Source: Stomorhina lunata (lineage: Eukaryota > Arthropoda > Insecta > Diptera > Rhiniidae). From it: a stretch of DNA of 64,000 nucleotides. This document shows positions 1 through 11,460 of the stretch, one piece after another. The DNA is taken from contig OW121743.1 of the NCBI GenBank assembly GCA_933228675.1, positions 113,943,781-114,007,780 on the forward strand. The letters run 5' to 3'. The notes below the pieces were generated by a model, which was not told the origin of the DNA, did no database searches, and saw only the letters and a list, made by a program, of their open reading frames with translations. The translations under genes were made by a program, and so were the position numbers. Numbering within the stretch: the first letter of the stretch is position 1; each line of letters opens with the position of its first letter.

Positions 1-60
1 GTTTCGTTGGTTGGTTAGGCCATTTTCGTTACTGGAATTATTCCAGATTGAAAACCACAC
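1..60. repeat. Fragment of the TTCAAAAAG TIR element
   Basis: The first ~50 bases (gtttcgttggttggttaggc and following) match the interior of the TIR element better preserved at 19039-19360, where a gtttcgatggttggttaggt stretch occurs, and at 39896-40299 in reverse. It is a truncated copy cut by the window edge, and AT satellite starts right after it. Confidence 0.6.
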
Positions 61-2650
61 ATTATACCTAAGTTTCAAAATGGAATAAAGATGAATTATA
101 ATGTTTTAAAAACCAAAAATTTATATTGAAAACACTTTTAGTAAAAAGTTTATATCAAAAAATTTTGCATAGATAAAATTTTTATAATGAAATTTTCTAT
201 TTAAAAAATGTATAATAATAATTTTCTATATAGAACTTTATGTCAAAAATTTGTCTATTGAAAAATCTTCTGCAAAAAATTTAATATAAAAAATTGTTTG
301 TATTAAATATTAAAAAATTGTATATCAAAATATTTATATTGAAAAATTTTGTTTACAAACATTGAGATATACATATAAAAATATATCATTGAATAATTTT
401 TATCAAAATTTTGTTTGAAAAAATTTGAATCAAAATTTTGTATGATAAAGTTTTCTTTTTAAAATTTTATATCGAAAAATTTCTAAAAAACGATTATTTT
501 GAAAAATTTTCTAAAAAAAGATTATTTTAAAAAATTTTCTAAAAAAAATTTATATTGAAAATTTTTCGGAAAAAAATTGTTTTGAAAATTTTTCAAAAAA
601 AATTTATATTGAAAAGTTTTCGGCAAGAAACTTTATTTTAAAAAATTGTTTAAAAATTTATACCGATTTTTTTTTTTTTAATTAAATATTAAAAATTTTT
701 TGTGGAAGAATTTTATATCAAAAAATTTTATATTAAAAATTTCTATCGTAAAATTTTCTATTTAAAATTACATCGAAAGGTTTTCTTTAAAAATTTCTAT
801 ACCGACAATTTTATTTAAAAATTGTAGATATGACTTTTAAAAAAGTTTTTTTGAAAAAATTATACCAAAAATTTTGTATCGATTTTCAAAAAAATGTAAA
901 CTTTTCTCTATAAAATTGTTCTTCAAAAAGAAGAGTATTCGCATTTGATCCCAAATCTGTTACATTTATTTATTAATGTAACAGACCAATTTATTGATAA
1001 AAACCCAGAAAATGTTTGCTATGAAAATTTGTATATCAAAAAATTTGCTATGAAAAAATTTACTTTGAAAAATTTTTAACAAAAAAATTAACGTAGAAAA
1101 TTTTTTCTATAAAAAAATATAGTGAAAAATTGTATATACAATATTTTATGTCGAAAATTTTTCTATAAAAAACTATCTAAAAATTGTCCTTAAAAATATT
1201 TATATTGAAGAATTATAATTATAGAAATTATTTTTTATAATTATAGAAATTATTTTTTTTTTTTAATTTTATATCGGAAACTTTTTCATACAAAATTTAG
1301 ATCAAATTTTTTTTATTAAATAATATTTGATATAAATCTGATCTTTTACCTTTGACATACAAACATAATTCGTAATGATTATGTTTGTAAATTGGTAATA
1401 ATGCGAAGTTTTCGATCTATCTAAAAGTAGGGATACTTCGTCTGAAGAGATGTATGCATCCATCGGAACGTGTCGAGGAATTGGTTGTTCCCATAAACAT
1501 TATTTGGCTTTTATCAATAAGTTTTGTGTTACATTTATAAATAAAAGTAACAGATTGGGATCAAATGCTAATAATTTTTCTTTTTGAAAGAAATATTTAT
1601 TTAAAAAGTTTCTATACAAAATTTTAGATATATTTTTTAGATATTTTTCTTTGAAAAATCAAAAAATTTTCTATGAAAAATCAAAAAAAAATTTTAAAAA
1701 TCAAAAAAATATTTTTTTTTGAAAAATCAAAAAATTTTTTTGAAAAATTTTTTATCGAAAACTTTTTTATACAAAATTTATATCAAACAATTTGCACTAA
1801 AAAAAAAATTGAATCGTAAACTTTTCTGTATAAAATTTTATATCGCGATGTTTCGATGCATCGAAAGATTTCCTTTAAAAAATTGTATCAAAAATTATAT
1901 ATCAAAAAATTTTCGATAAATAAATTTAGATCGAAAAATGTTGTATTAATAATATTATTAAAGAATTTTACATAAAAAATTTGATATCGAAAAAAGTTCA
2001 ATAAAAAACTTTATGTCGAAAAATTTTCCATATTTATATTGAAAAATTTTGTTCATAACAAGTTTTGTTGAAAAATTTTATATCGGAAACTTTTTCATAC
2101 AAAATTTATATTAAAAATTATTTATAAAAAAATGTATATCAAAAAATTTTCTATAAAAAAAATTGTATCAAAAAATGTCTATAACCAGTTTTTTTTTTAA
2201 TAAAAAGTTTAAATAAAATTTTGTATTTAAAGATATTCTGTTAAAAATTTTACTTCGAAAGATTGAAAAAAAATTCTATAGAAAATTTTCAATACAAAAT
2301 TTAATATCAAAAAAAAAAAAATATCTCAAAAATGTCAACAAAAAATGTAAGCAAAAAATGTTTTCAAAAATTTTATATGAACAAAATTATCTATGAAGTT
2401 TTATATAAAAAAAATTTCTATAAAAAGTAGAAATCAAAAATTTTATATCAATAAATTTTCTTTTAAAATTTGTTTATTAAAAAATGTATCTACTTTTTAT
2501 ACTTAAATTTGTGAATCCTAAAATTTGTTATGGAAAAATTTGACAAAAAATTTGCTTTGTTTCTATGAAGAGAAAATTGTCTCGGAAAAAAATCTATGAA
2601 AAATTGTTAAATTTTATATTAAATGTTTCTGTAAAATTTTACAACCTGAA
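61..2650. repeat. Degenerate AAAATTTT satellite array
   Basis: AT-rich tandem sequence built from AAAATTTT-type cores separated by short variable spacers such as TATATCG, CTATAAA or TATTGA, at roughly 14-15-bp intervals. The units have diverged heavily, so no clean monomer remains. A TIR element (922-1588) lies inside. Short ORFs in this stretch (for example around 1719-1919) are low-complexity by-products, not genes. Confidence 0.8.
922..1588. mobile_element. TIR element TTCAAAAAG, copy with satellite interior
   Basis: The left end (922-1024) carries ttcaaaaagaagagtattcg followed by a block around TTTGATCCCAAATCTGTTAC. The right end (about 1350-1588) carries the inverse, finishing in CTTTTTGAA. 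The same ends bound a compact 404-bp copy at 39896-40299. Between about 1025 and 1350 this copy contains AAAATTTT satellite, so satellite either invaded or expanded inside the element. No coding capacity is seen, so it would be a non-autonomous element. Its superfamily is not recognised. Confidence 0.6.
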
Positions 2651-4383
2651 ACTTCCAAAATGTTTAACAGTCAGTCATTGGCATTCACACCTAACAATGC
2701 CACAAAATTATAAAAACTGAAGAATCTAGACAAAATAGAGTATTTGTATTAATTATAACTACATCTTTTCTAAAAAAATGTTTAAGGATAATAATATAAG
2801 AAAAAAATCTATTTTACGCTTGATATCTGAAGCTACCAACTTGTATTAAATATAACAAATAAAAAGAATTCTGTGTCCTTGACAACTTGACGAAAGAGCA
2901 CTGACTAACAAAAATGGTAACAAGTTAGAAAAAGACAAGAACTCTAGTCACAAAATTGATTTTTGAAACCAAATTCATTTGACACTGTATGAAATTTAAA
3001 ATCTTTGAAAATAACTGAAGTATAGCTAAAGTCTTTTACTGGGACCTTTTTAAAAGTAAATTTTATTTGTTTGTTACTTAACAACATTTATGACAATGTG
3101 ACTGAATGACTGACGTTAGCAACCTGATGTTGATTGACTTATTATTAGCAACAGACCATAAGAACATGGAAAAAATGTTTACCACACCAACCACCACCTA
3201 GATACTTACATTCCTGATTTCCAATATTTAGGACAAAAGAAAAAACACCAAATGCTCTGTAAACCATCGAGGCAAGTAAGTAAGAGCCAATTAAATAATC
3301 ACCTTACCTTGGCTCACTACTACAAATAAATTTTGAATTAAATTTTATATTTTAACAAATACAAACGTATCCTGTTAGAGATTTATGTATGTGTGTGTAA
3401 GGTGTCTTTGACGCCATAATGAAATACTTTGCCTTCCCTCATGCTTGGTTAGTTATTGTACCAAAAATCTTTAATATCCTGTTTGGGGATACAGGATTCC
3501 CATTTAGTATAAAGAAAAAAAAAACACAACAGACAAAAGTATTTTACACAAAACAACAATAACCTGGTTAGCTTGGTGACAGACAGTTAGACAGACAGAC
3601 ATACAAATACAAGGTATGGCTGTTAGGAAGGCAAGATATCAAGGCGTTGTCACCAGCATCAGGATACCAAACATCATTAGTTCTTTGTTTCATTTATTTG
3701 ATGTTTAAGGGTTTTTTTCCTTTTTTTTCATTTAAACCCAAAATTCATTTGTTCAACATTGAGCTCATTATTTTAATTTTTACATAAAAATTAAAAGAAG
3801 AAAGACAAACATTATATTCTATGTTTTTTTTTTCTCCAAAATCTCAAACAAATTTTCTTAATTTATTTTAAATTACATTTACACAAACTACACATGTGTT
3901 TTAAAAAGGATATATATAGTTGTAAGTGTGTGTGTCTGTGTTTTCATTTATTTACCTCTACAAGTGTAGCACTACTTGTGTTGTTATATCCTTTGGCCTT
4001 ATCTCATTTTGGACACAGCTGCCTGTTTTTGTTACAACTCATAAGTCAAGTTAATTTGAAATCATTTGTTTGCGCATTTGCAACGCTAGATAAATTTTTA
4101 TGTCCACCAAAAGTTGTACGATTACAACTGAATATTGTTACAACTTTCAATTGGAAAGTAGGACAAAGCTGAAGAAGGATGGAGGAGAATACTATAAAAT
4201 ATCACATATTATTAACAAGGATTATATAAAAGCACAATTATTTTGCTTAAATCTCATACATACATAAATAGATTTTGTGAATATAAATGTGTGTTATTGT
4301 ATAATTACTATTACATAAAATTCGCAACCCTTGCCTAGAATATAATTTCTGGTAAATCAAAAATTTTTCTAAGCTAATGTAAT
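2651..4383. other. Non-coding stretch, no gene seen
   Basis: AT-rich sequence without satellite periodicity. It contains short simple runs (TGTG near 3390, CAGACAGACAGAC near 3580-3600). A 92-codon ORF at 3894-4172 on the plus strand has biased low-complexity composition, no recognisable domain and no splice context. I do not call it a gene. Confidence 0.5.
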
Positions 4384-4385
4384 AC

Positions 4386-5054
4386 CCTGTTTCACGATTT
4401 CGAAAGAAAATCTACTCGAAAGAAAGTGAGTAACTCGAATTCGAAATAATTTTGGTTTCACTATTTCGAAGCTTTTCGTTCGTTTCTATTCGAAAGCAAA
4501 ATATAAAGTGACTTATGGCCTGTTCCACGATCTCGAAAGAATGCTTTCTTTCTTATCCTTTACGAAAAAAATTTGTTTTTCGTTTCACTAACTTAATTTT
4601 ATGCGAAAGATAAGTCGAAAAACAAGTCGAAAAAAAACGTAAGCATTTTCATACAAATTTCTGTTTCACTTTTTCGAACTAGTTACCAGCAATGCGATAG
4701 CAAATGTCAAAATGAGTCACATGATATTTTGCTTTCGAATAGAAACGAACGAAAGGCTTCGAAATAGTGAAACCAAAATTAATTCGAATTCGAGTTACTC
4801 ACTTTCTTTCGAGCAGATTTTCTTTCGAAATCGTGAAACAGGCTATTATTTTAAAATTTGCTTTCGTACTTTCGAACTTGTTCGAAATAGTGAAGCAGAA
4901 ATTTCTATGAAAATACTTACGTTTTCTTTCGACTTGTTTTTCGACTTATCTTTCGCAAAAAATAAAGTTAGTGAAACGAAAAACAAATTTCTTTCTTATC
5001 CTATAGGATAAGAAAGAAAGCATTCTTTCGAGATCGTGGAACAGGCCATAAGTC
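4386..5054. mobile_element. Interleaved palindromic (foldback) element rich in TTCGAAA
   Basis: Two pairs of inverted arms alternate. Arm A (4386-4501, starting cctgtttcacgatttcgaaa) is inverted at about 4728-4842 (ending tttcgaaatcgtgaaacagg). Arm B (4510-4680, starting gacttatggcctgttccacg) is inverted at about 4868-5054. All arms share CGAAAG/CTTTCG motifs, and the starts of A and B resemble each other (CCTGTT(T/C)CACGAT(T/C)TCGAAAG). This looks like a foldback MITE that duplicated or inserted into a relative. The 99-codon ORF crossing it is a by-product. Confidence 0.75.
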
Positions 5055-5104
5055 TTTACAAGATAGTCGATCTAGACGAGGTTTGCCATTTAAGTTTCAA
5101 GATT

Positions 5105-6565
5105 GGTCGATATCTTTAACAGTTTCGTTGTACCTGCGATTTAAAATCGTAGAGTTTCGCAAAAATGTGAATTTTTTTAAAAATTTGTGTACATGCTTGT
5201 TAAACTGTGCCAATAAAAGATATAATGAATATTTTCCTCAGATTATATATAAAGTACACGACATTGTTTTTGAATATTGGAAAAGTTTAACCCTTTCTTC
5301 CCGTGGTCAAATGTCATTCATTTTCTATAGGAAAATGACGGAACATTAAGAATTTATTACTAAATTTTGTTCAAAATTAATTTTTACTAACATTGAGACT
5401 TTTAATTAAACAAGTAAGAAAGTGTTAAAGTCGGTCAAACACGACCATACGATACCCTTCACTACTAAGGTCAAAGGTATTTATTTTCCTAAATAAAGAC
5501 AAATATTTGCTAAATTTTGCCATCATACATTTTCTGAAAACATATATATTTAAGCTGTTTCAGTCATTTGGACTTATATGAGAGCTAGGGCAAATTGGTT
5601 ACAGTTGTTACAAAAATTATGTATGCAAAAATTAAACTTAAAACTCTCATTATCTTCAGATTTAAGAGCGTTTTAGTGATTTTTGTCACATTTCATGCCT
5701 TTTGACAAAAGAGTTTGTATGGGAGCTATGGTCAAATGTAAACCGATTTTATTCTGTGATTTAAGTTTACATTAGCAGTATTTGTTTTAAATTTCATGAA
5801 AATATATTGATATTTGTGGCCAATATATTAATTCCGGGAGGTGGGGCCTATAGAAGGTACCATAAATAATGGACCGATTTTGACGAATTTCAATAGCCAT
5901 GGTCCCACTATCAAAAAAATGATCTGGGCCAAATTTCATTAAATTATCTCTAGAATTGCGATCTGTAGTTTGATTACATCGTTTACATGGGGGACCTGCC
6001 AGCCAGACGGACGGACTGACATCGCTAAATCGACTCAGAACGTGATTCTAAGCCTATTGGTATACTAAAAGATGGGTCTAAGACAAATATTTCAATGCGT
6101 TACATACATCAGCACAAACTTATATTAATCCTAAACAGACTTGGAGACTGCATGACCCTAAAATGTGATTATGAATTGACTAAAAATGACGAAATAAGAA
6201 AAAAAATTTAGGTCATACATTTTTTAATAAAAAGACTTTATTTTAATAAGAATTAATATGTTTCTGAATTTTGAACAAAATTTGGTAATAAATTCCTAAC
6301 ATACTGTCATTTCCCTATAGAAAATTGAAAAAAACACCAAATACTGACCTTTGACCCCGGGAAGAAAAGGTTAAACTTTCTCAATATTAAAAAACCAATG
6401 CCGAGTTTATTCTATATAGTCTGAGGAAAAATATGTACTATTACTTTTATTAAAGTTGAACATTGCTAGATTAAACACAATAATACACAAATTTTTATAA
6501 AATATTCACATTCTCGCGAAATTCTACAATTTCAAATCGCTTTTACGGTAAAACAGTTAGAGATA
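5105..6565. mobile_element. Foldback element split by a dispersed-repeat insertion
   Basis: The left arm (about 5105-5407) and right arm (about 6215-6565) are inverted copies. The left arm reads gatatctttaacagtttcg and gcgatttaaaatcgtagagt. The right arm, read on the minus strand, gives gatatctctaactgttttac and gcgatttgaaattgtagaat. Both arms contain the same order of motifs (TTCGC(A/G)A(A/G)AATGTGAAT, CCTCAGA, AACTTT/AAGTTTAACC). The space between them is filled by one copy of the CGACCATACGATACCC dispersed repeat (5408-6128). The arms were presumably adjacent before that insertion. Confidence 0.7.
5408..6128 (+). mobile_element. CGACCATACGATACCC dispersed repeat, copy 1
   Basis: Begins acaagtaagaaagtgttaaa, then a (G/T)TCGGTCAA..CGACCATACGATACCC module, a middle part with ggtaccataaataatggacc and tcaatagccatggtcccact, then a gacggacgg..gacatcgctaaatcgac module, and ends near cagcacaaacttatattaat. 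Four further copies lie at 41793-42447, 47133-47899, 49230-50010 and 63453-64000. The element has no intact coding frame and looks like a non-autonomous DNA element widespread in flies. Confidence 0.8.
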
Positions 6566-7600
6566 TCAACCTCTTTTTTTGGATTTAATTCTCCCATTTG
6601 TTTTTTTTTATGATACCTGAAAGCAAATTTATTATATGTAATATTTGTTGAACAAAATTTTTGAAAAATTAAAAAATGATTTTTGAAACCGGCCTGAGAA
6701 AAAAGTATAATATATAAAAGTATAAGTAAAAAAACTTAAAATTTCGGTTATATGTTAACAAAACTCGACTGTTTAGTACTTACAGATCATAGAATTGTAA
6801 ATCGTGTCTTACTATGAAATTTATTTATCCTTAAGTAATTTGTTTGGCATATCCTTAGGCGTGTCGTCAAGGACACGCATTTTCGGGAAAAATTTCAATA
6901 ACTCCGAAACAACTTTGTGGATTTTTAATGTTGATGAATTAAAATAAAGCTATTTTAGTTCTCTTTATATTTTGCTTAATTTTTTAAATAATTTAATTAT
7001 AAGTGGTTAAATTTGGGCAAAACCCAAAATACTTTTTTTCATACAAAAAAGTTGAACACTTTGTGGGAGGATGCGGCACGTGTTCCCCTTATGCAATTTT
7101 GAAAAAAAAAACACACAGCATTATTTATATTAGGTGCAGTCTGATGTCGAAACCTCGAAAGCATTAAAAATTACAAATTGACTACTAAAACTTCTTTCAT
7201 TACAGACAAAATCCTTATTTCAACAGTTGTAGAGTGTAATCGATACATTAGTTGTGAAAGCTAAGAATATCTCCCTAATTGAATAAATACACAAATTTGT
7301 TAATATATGTATATATCAAAATATTTTAATCGATTTTGCAAATTTCTGGTTATTATTTAGCGTAATTAAGAAAAGTAGTAATTTTAAAATTGTATGTAAG
7401 AAAAATTGGATATGATATAAATAGTTTGTATAAATAATTTATAAAAAGTAAAAAAAAGCAAATAAAATGTATTTTAAAAACGTATTTATATTGTTTTATA
7501 TCTAAAATAAACCAATAATTTAGAAAATTACACTTCGAAACGAGAAATATCTCTTCAATATGTTTCAAAAAACACAAAAACTTCTTTAAACCTTTTTATT
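6566..7600. other. Non-coding stretch, nothing distinctive
   Basis: AT-rich sequence with no convincing ORF, RNA gene or internal repeat visible. The 74-codon minus-strand ORF at 7353-7577 is biased toward F, Y, I and K, as expected by chance in such sequence. Confidence 0.4.
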
Positions 7601-9560
7601 TGCCTTTAAACTAGATAAAAATCCATTTAAATTCGTTAAAGATCACTAAAAGTCCGTTAATTTGAATATTTTGACCTGGCAATGCTGCAAATGAAATGCT
7701 TATTTTTCGCAGCTGGCAATGCCGTTTTTAAAGGCTTTAAAAAGCGGCATCTTTTGGAATCATATTTTTATAATTTAAAAATCAAAAATGAAATTTAATA
7801 TATGGCGCTAATTTTACTTATTTGTAGCGTTGCCAGATTGGGTGAATTTTCAAAAAATAAAGAGAAAACTTCAAAAGGCTATAACTCCAAAACTAGTTAA
7901 CCATTTTCAACGCTGATAAAGGTATTGGCAAGGGCACTAAACAAACTTTTGAAAAATATTTTCTTGAAAGTTGCCAGATTGCTTTAAAAGTCCATACAGT
8001 GCGTTTTGTTTTATTTTGTGGAAAAGCTTTAAAAAGCTAAAACTATAAATCTAGTAAGCCGTTTTAAGCGCCTTAATAGGCATTGGTTAGATAATATAAC
8101 AAACTTTTGAAGACAATATTTTTCAGAGCTGCCAGATTGTTGACTTTGGACAAACTTACGCTTTGTTAATGACAAAACTGTAAATTGTTTTATAACATCT
8201 AAAAAATGTGGATCCATATAAAAACAGAATAAGCGAATCCCGGTTTAATTATTTTTATTTTATAGAGTTGCCAGACTGTCATTATTTTAATTACAACAAC
8301 AGTTTTTGGATAGATCTATTTGTATATATTTGTAGAGTCGCCAGATCGGGCGAATTTTCAAAAAATTAAAGGAAAATTTTAATTGGCTATAATTTCAAAT
8401 CTAGTTAAGCGTTTTTAACGCCGATAAAGGCATTGGTTAGGGCACTAAATAAACTGTTGAAAAATATATTTTTAAAAGTTTCCATATTGCTTAAAAAGGC
8501 CAGACAGTGCATTTTTTTATGTTTTTGGAGAAATTTTAAATAGGCATAACTCGAAATCTAGCGAAACTTTTTAGCGCCTTAACAAACATTGATTGGAGAA
8601 TATAATTAACACTTGAAGACAATATTTGTTAGTGTTACCGGATTGCTGAAAAAGGACAAAATGCGATATGTTAATGGCAAAACGATAAATTGTTTGATAA
8701 AATCTAAAATGTGGATTTATATTATCATGAAAAAGCCAAGGTTAATGAGGAAATCCGGGCTAATGAGAGCTTGCCAGACCGGCATTATAACAATAAAAAG
8801 AACAGTTTTTCGAAAATGTGTTTAATCCTTAAATAGTCTTAGCCAGAGAACTAACGATATGTATAAGAAACGGCTTTTCTGTAATGCTTAAATACAATGC
8901 TTAAGCAAAATTGTGTTCAGATTTGAACGATTTATTCAACCAAATAGTAAAATAAATAGTTACTAATTTAAATTTAAAAATATGTACTTTATAATGTCTT
9001 AGAGCAATTAAAATTTCGAAATCTTAAGAAAATTAAACCAATCCGAGCAGAAAGTATGACATGCCTAATAAGACTAACAAGTTAGTTTCTATTTCAAAAT
9101 TGAATCCTCTTTTATGTAGAAACATTTTTAAAATTAAGAAAAGCAATTTATGAAAATTTTTTTTAAATTTGTTTATTTAGCTCTAAAAATGTATAAAAAT
9201 CTCTTTAAATTCCCGAAATATCATTAAAAATCAATTAACTTGATTATTTCGACCTGGCAATGATGCTGAAGAAATCAGTATTTTTCACAGCTGGCAATGC
9301 CTTTTTTAAATGTGTAAAATAACGCCATCTACTGGAAACCATTTTTCATTTTTAAAATTTCAAATTTGGAAAATAATAGATGGCGCTATTATCAATAATT
9401 AAAAGAGTTGCCAGATCGAGTAAATTTTCAAAATTGTGAAATAACTTTAAAATGCTATAACTTTAAAACTAGAGAATATTTTTAAAAGATTAGCTAGTCT
9501 TCGATTAGGAAACACAAAAAACTTTTAAATGCAATATTTTTCAGGGTTGCCAGACTGACA
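7600..9560. repeat. GTTGCCAGA higher-order repeat
   Basis: The motif GTTGCCAGA or a close variant recurs near 7834, 7972, 8128, 8265, 8335, 8632, 8770, 9405 and 9545. Blocks between the motifs are related: 7834-8325 is repeated imperfectly at 8335-8820 (shared phrases include tctagttaa, cgccgataaaggcattggtt and gacaatattt). The block with gacctggcaatg, cagctggcaatgcc and a TGGCGC flank at about 7610-7860 recurs at about 9170-9420. At least two levels of duplication (about 0.5 kb and about 1.56 kb) are therefore present. The 70-codon ORF at 8613-8825 lies inside and is not supported as a gene. Confidence 0.75.
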
Positions 9561-10440
9561 AAAGTAAGAAAACAAAGATTATTTTGATAATGAATTGATA
9601 GTATTTTTTCTATTTCTATTGTCACAATAAGCTTTTTGTTGTAACAATATAACATACATATATACAATTTTAACTGCACATCTTACGGAGTTGAAATAAA
9701 TAATAAATAAATGCCAATTTTTTTTTAATTCGAATTTTAGAATTTATTTAACTTTTTAATACTTTTTATCTTCTTTTTTATGAACATTAGTTAGTTATTA
9801 GTTAACAATGTTTATTATTAATTAATAACTACTGATATATTTACATGAAACTTCATTAAAAATTTAATTATTGCTATTTAAAATTATAATTGCAATATCT
9901 TCGTTACAAACTAAGAAAATTTACAAATATTTTTAAATTTTTTAATACGCTTTAGTGACTTTTAAGTTTATGTATAAGGTTTTGATTTCAATTTAAATTT
10001 TATTCTTTATAAACCTAAACTATACAACTAGCAAAGATTCACAGATTATTGTTTTAATTATTTTTGCTTTTAAATCTTGATTTTTAAGATTTATAGCAAA
10101 ATTGTTTTAAAAATTTTTGGTTTAAATTCGATATGTTGTTTCATATTTTAATGAGAAATATAATTCTTATTTTGTTTATTTAATAAATAAATTAAGAAAA
10201 TAATGAGAATAATGCTTTTTGATTACGAAAGCCTGTACATTATTTATAACTTCAAAATTTCATAATTTAATCTTAATTTAAATTTGTTTTAGAGATATGG
10301 AGATTTATTCACAACAATTTTAATTTAGCTTCAAATGTCGTAAACCTATTTGGCTGACTTTTCAATATCTAAATAACTTAAAAGATAAGTTAAACTAGAC
10401 TTTATCACTGGATTTCATATTCCCTTTGTGTAAATTTTTT
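9561..10440 (-). other. Runx 3' UTR and 3' flank (extent unknown)
   Basis: Very AT-rich sequence downstream (on the minus strand) of the last Runx exon. AATAAA on the minus strand occurs at 10314-10319 and 10175-10180. Either could be a polyadenylation signal, but such hexamers are frequent at this base composition, so the transcript end cannot be fixed. Confidence 0.4.
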
Positions 10441-10548
10441 TTATACTACATTGAAATCCTCTTCATCCGATTCTTTAGAATCTGTATTGGTTTCGCATAA
10501 ATTCAAACTTAAACCCAATGCCTGGCCAATGGCTTTGCGCAGTTGCTA
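10441..10548 (-). CDS. Possible readthrough extension of Runx (34 codons)
   Basis: Downstream of the VWRPY codons and the TAG stop (10548-10546), the same frame stays open for 34 codons and closes with TAA at 10443-10441. The extension begins QLRKAIGQAL and ends in an acidic tail (SDEEDFNVV). Hand count gives 40 G+C of 102 bases, well above the surrounding AT-rich flank, and composition returns to AT-rich right after the TAA. The stop context is TAG followed by C; a C after the stop is known to favour readthrough, and readthrough is common in Drosophila. If translated, the normally terminal VWRPY motif would become internal, which could affect Groucho recruitment. Chance openness is possible, so this is a candidate only. 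Confidence 0.4.
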
Positions 10549-11390
10549 GTAGGGTCGCCAAACATCAGAAGGTTTTGGAGTACGGCTACGTATGGGTCCA
10601 TAGGTACTACTGGCTGATCTAGAGGTTGTACTAACATCATCCAAATCTATAGTTTCCACCGGAGAAGGAGATCTTCGGGTTGAGGTTACTGGCGGTGGTG
10701 TGCTGGAGGAGGTTAATTTTGAACTATCAGCATCTGAATTCGAATGAGATATTAAGGTAACACATCTTTTTATTAAATTCACACCCTGACTGGCCTCAGC
10801 TGCCACTGCTGAAGGAAGTATTGTGGTTGCTGCTGCATTAGTTTCCAGGGAAGCTGGTATAACTGGCACTTGACCCGCTTGCGTGGGTGTTGAATTTCTA
10901 AACCACGGCAACTCCTGATAGTTACCATATAATTGTGTATACAACCATTGACTTGGTTGGGGTAGCAGAGGGTTTTGTAAAAATAATTGAGCAGCTAGGG
11001 CGGGATTAAAGGTGTGCGCGGGTGGAAAATTCGAAGCAAAACCCGAAAATAATTCATTTTTTCTTAAGGCTGGGCTGCGTTGTATTAAAGAAGTAAAAGC
11101 TCCACCACTGCCAGTATTTGAGGGTGGCGGTGAATTGCTACGCTGATCATCATCCTCGTGTATTGATGAGGTTTTTCTAGGTGATCCGGTAACCGAAATA
11201 CTATCACTTTCGAAACCAGCATCTATGTTATTATCATTTTCACTGGTGGTGGTGGTTAAAGGCGGGGATGTGGTAAGTGAGGCTTGCTGTAAGCCAGCAT
11301 TTGTGGTAGTGGGAGAACCTTCCGGGCTGGTAGTGCTATGTGGAGTACCATGTACCGTTAATTGTGTAAGTTGATTTAAATGATGAGTTT
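10546..11390 (-). CDS. Runx-family transcription factor, last exon (C-terminus, VWRPY)
   Basis: The last coding exon, 845 nt, starts after an acceptor (minus strand TTTAAACAG, AG at 11392-11391) and takes 1 nt from the previous exon. It encodes about 281 residues. These are a Ser/Thr/Pro-rich stretch with an acidic patch (HEDDDQRSNSPPPS), then a segment likely to be conserved (NPALAAQLFLQNPLLPQPSQ followed by WLYTQLYGNY), then more S/T-rich sequence with SPSPVETIDLDD, ending KPSDVWRPY and TAG. VWRPY is the C-terminal hallmark of Runx proteins and binds the Groucho/TLE corepressor. The frame is open through all 148 codons upstream of 10944, so the exon is larger than a start-codon-based ORF suggests. 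No frameshift is seen. Confidence 0.93.
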
Positions 11391-11460
11391 CTGTTTAAAG
11401 AAAGATGAAAGAAAATATTAGTTTATTAAAAGTTATTACAAGATTTAAAAAAAAACCTAC
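11391..11460 (-). other. Runx short intron (70 bp)
   Basis: On the minus strand the donor GTAGGT begins at 11460 and the acceptor AG is at 11392-11391, preceded by TTTAAAC. The phase is 1 nt (G) plus 2 nt (AA), giving Glu at the junction. The size is typical of short fly introns. Confidence 0.85.

Noticed and set aside
4712..5011. 99-aa plus-strand ORF in the TTCGAAA palindrome
   Set aside because: It follows the CGAAAG-rich inverted repeat. Composition is explained by the palindrome and no domain is visible.
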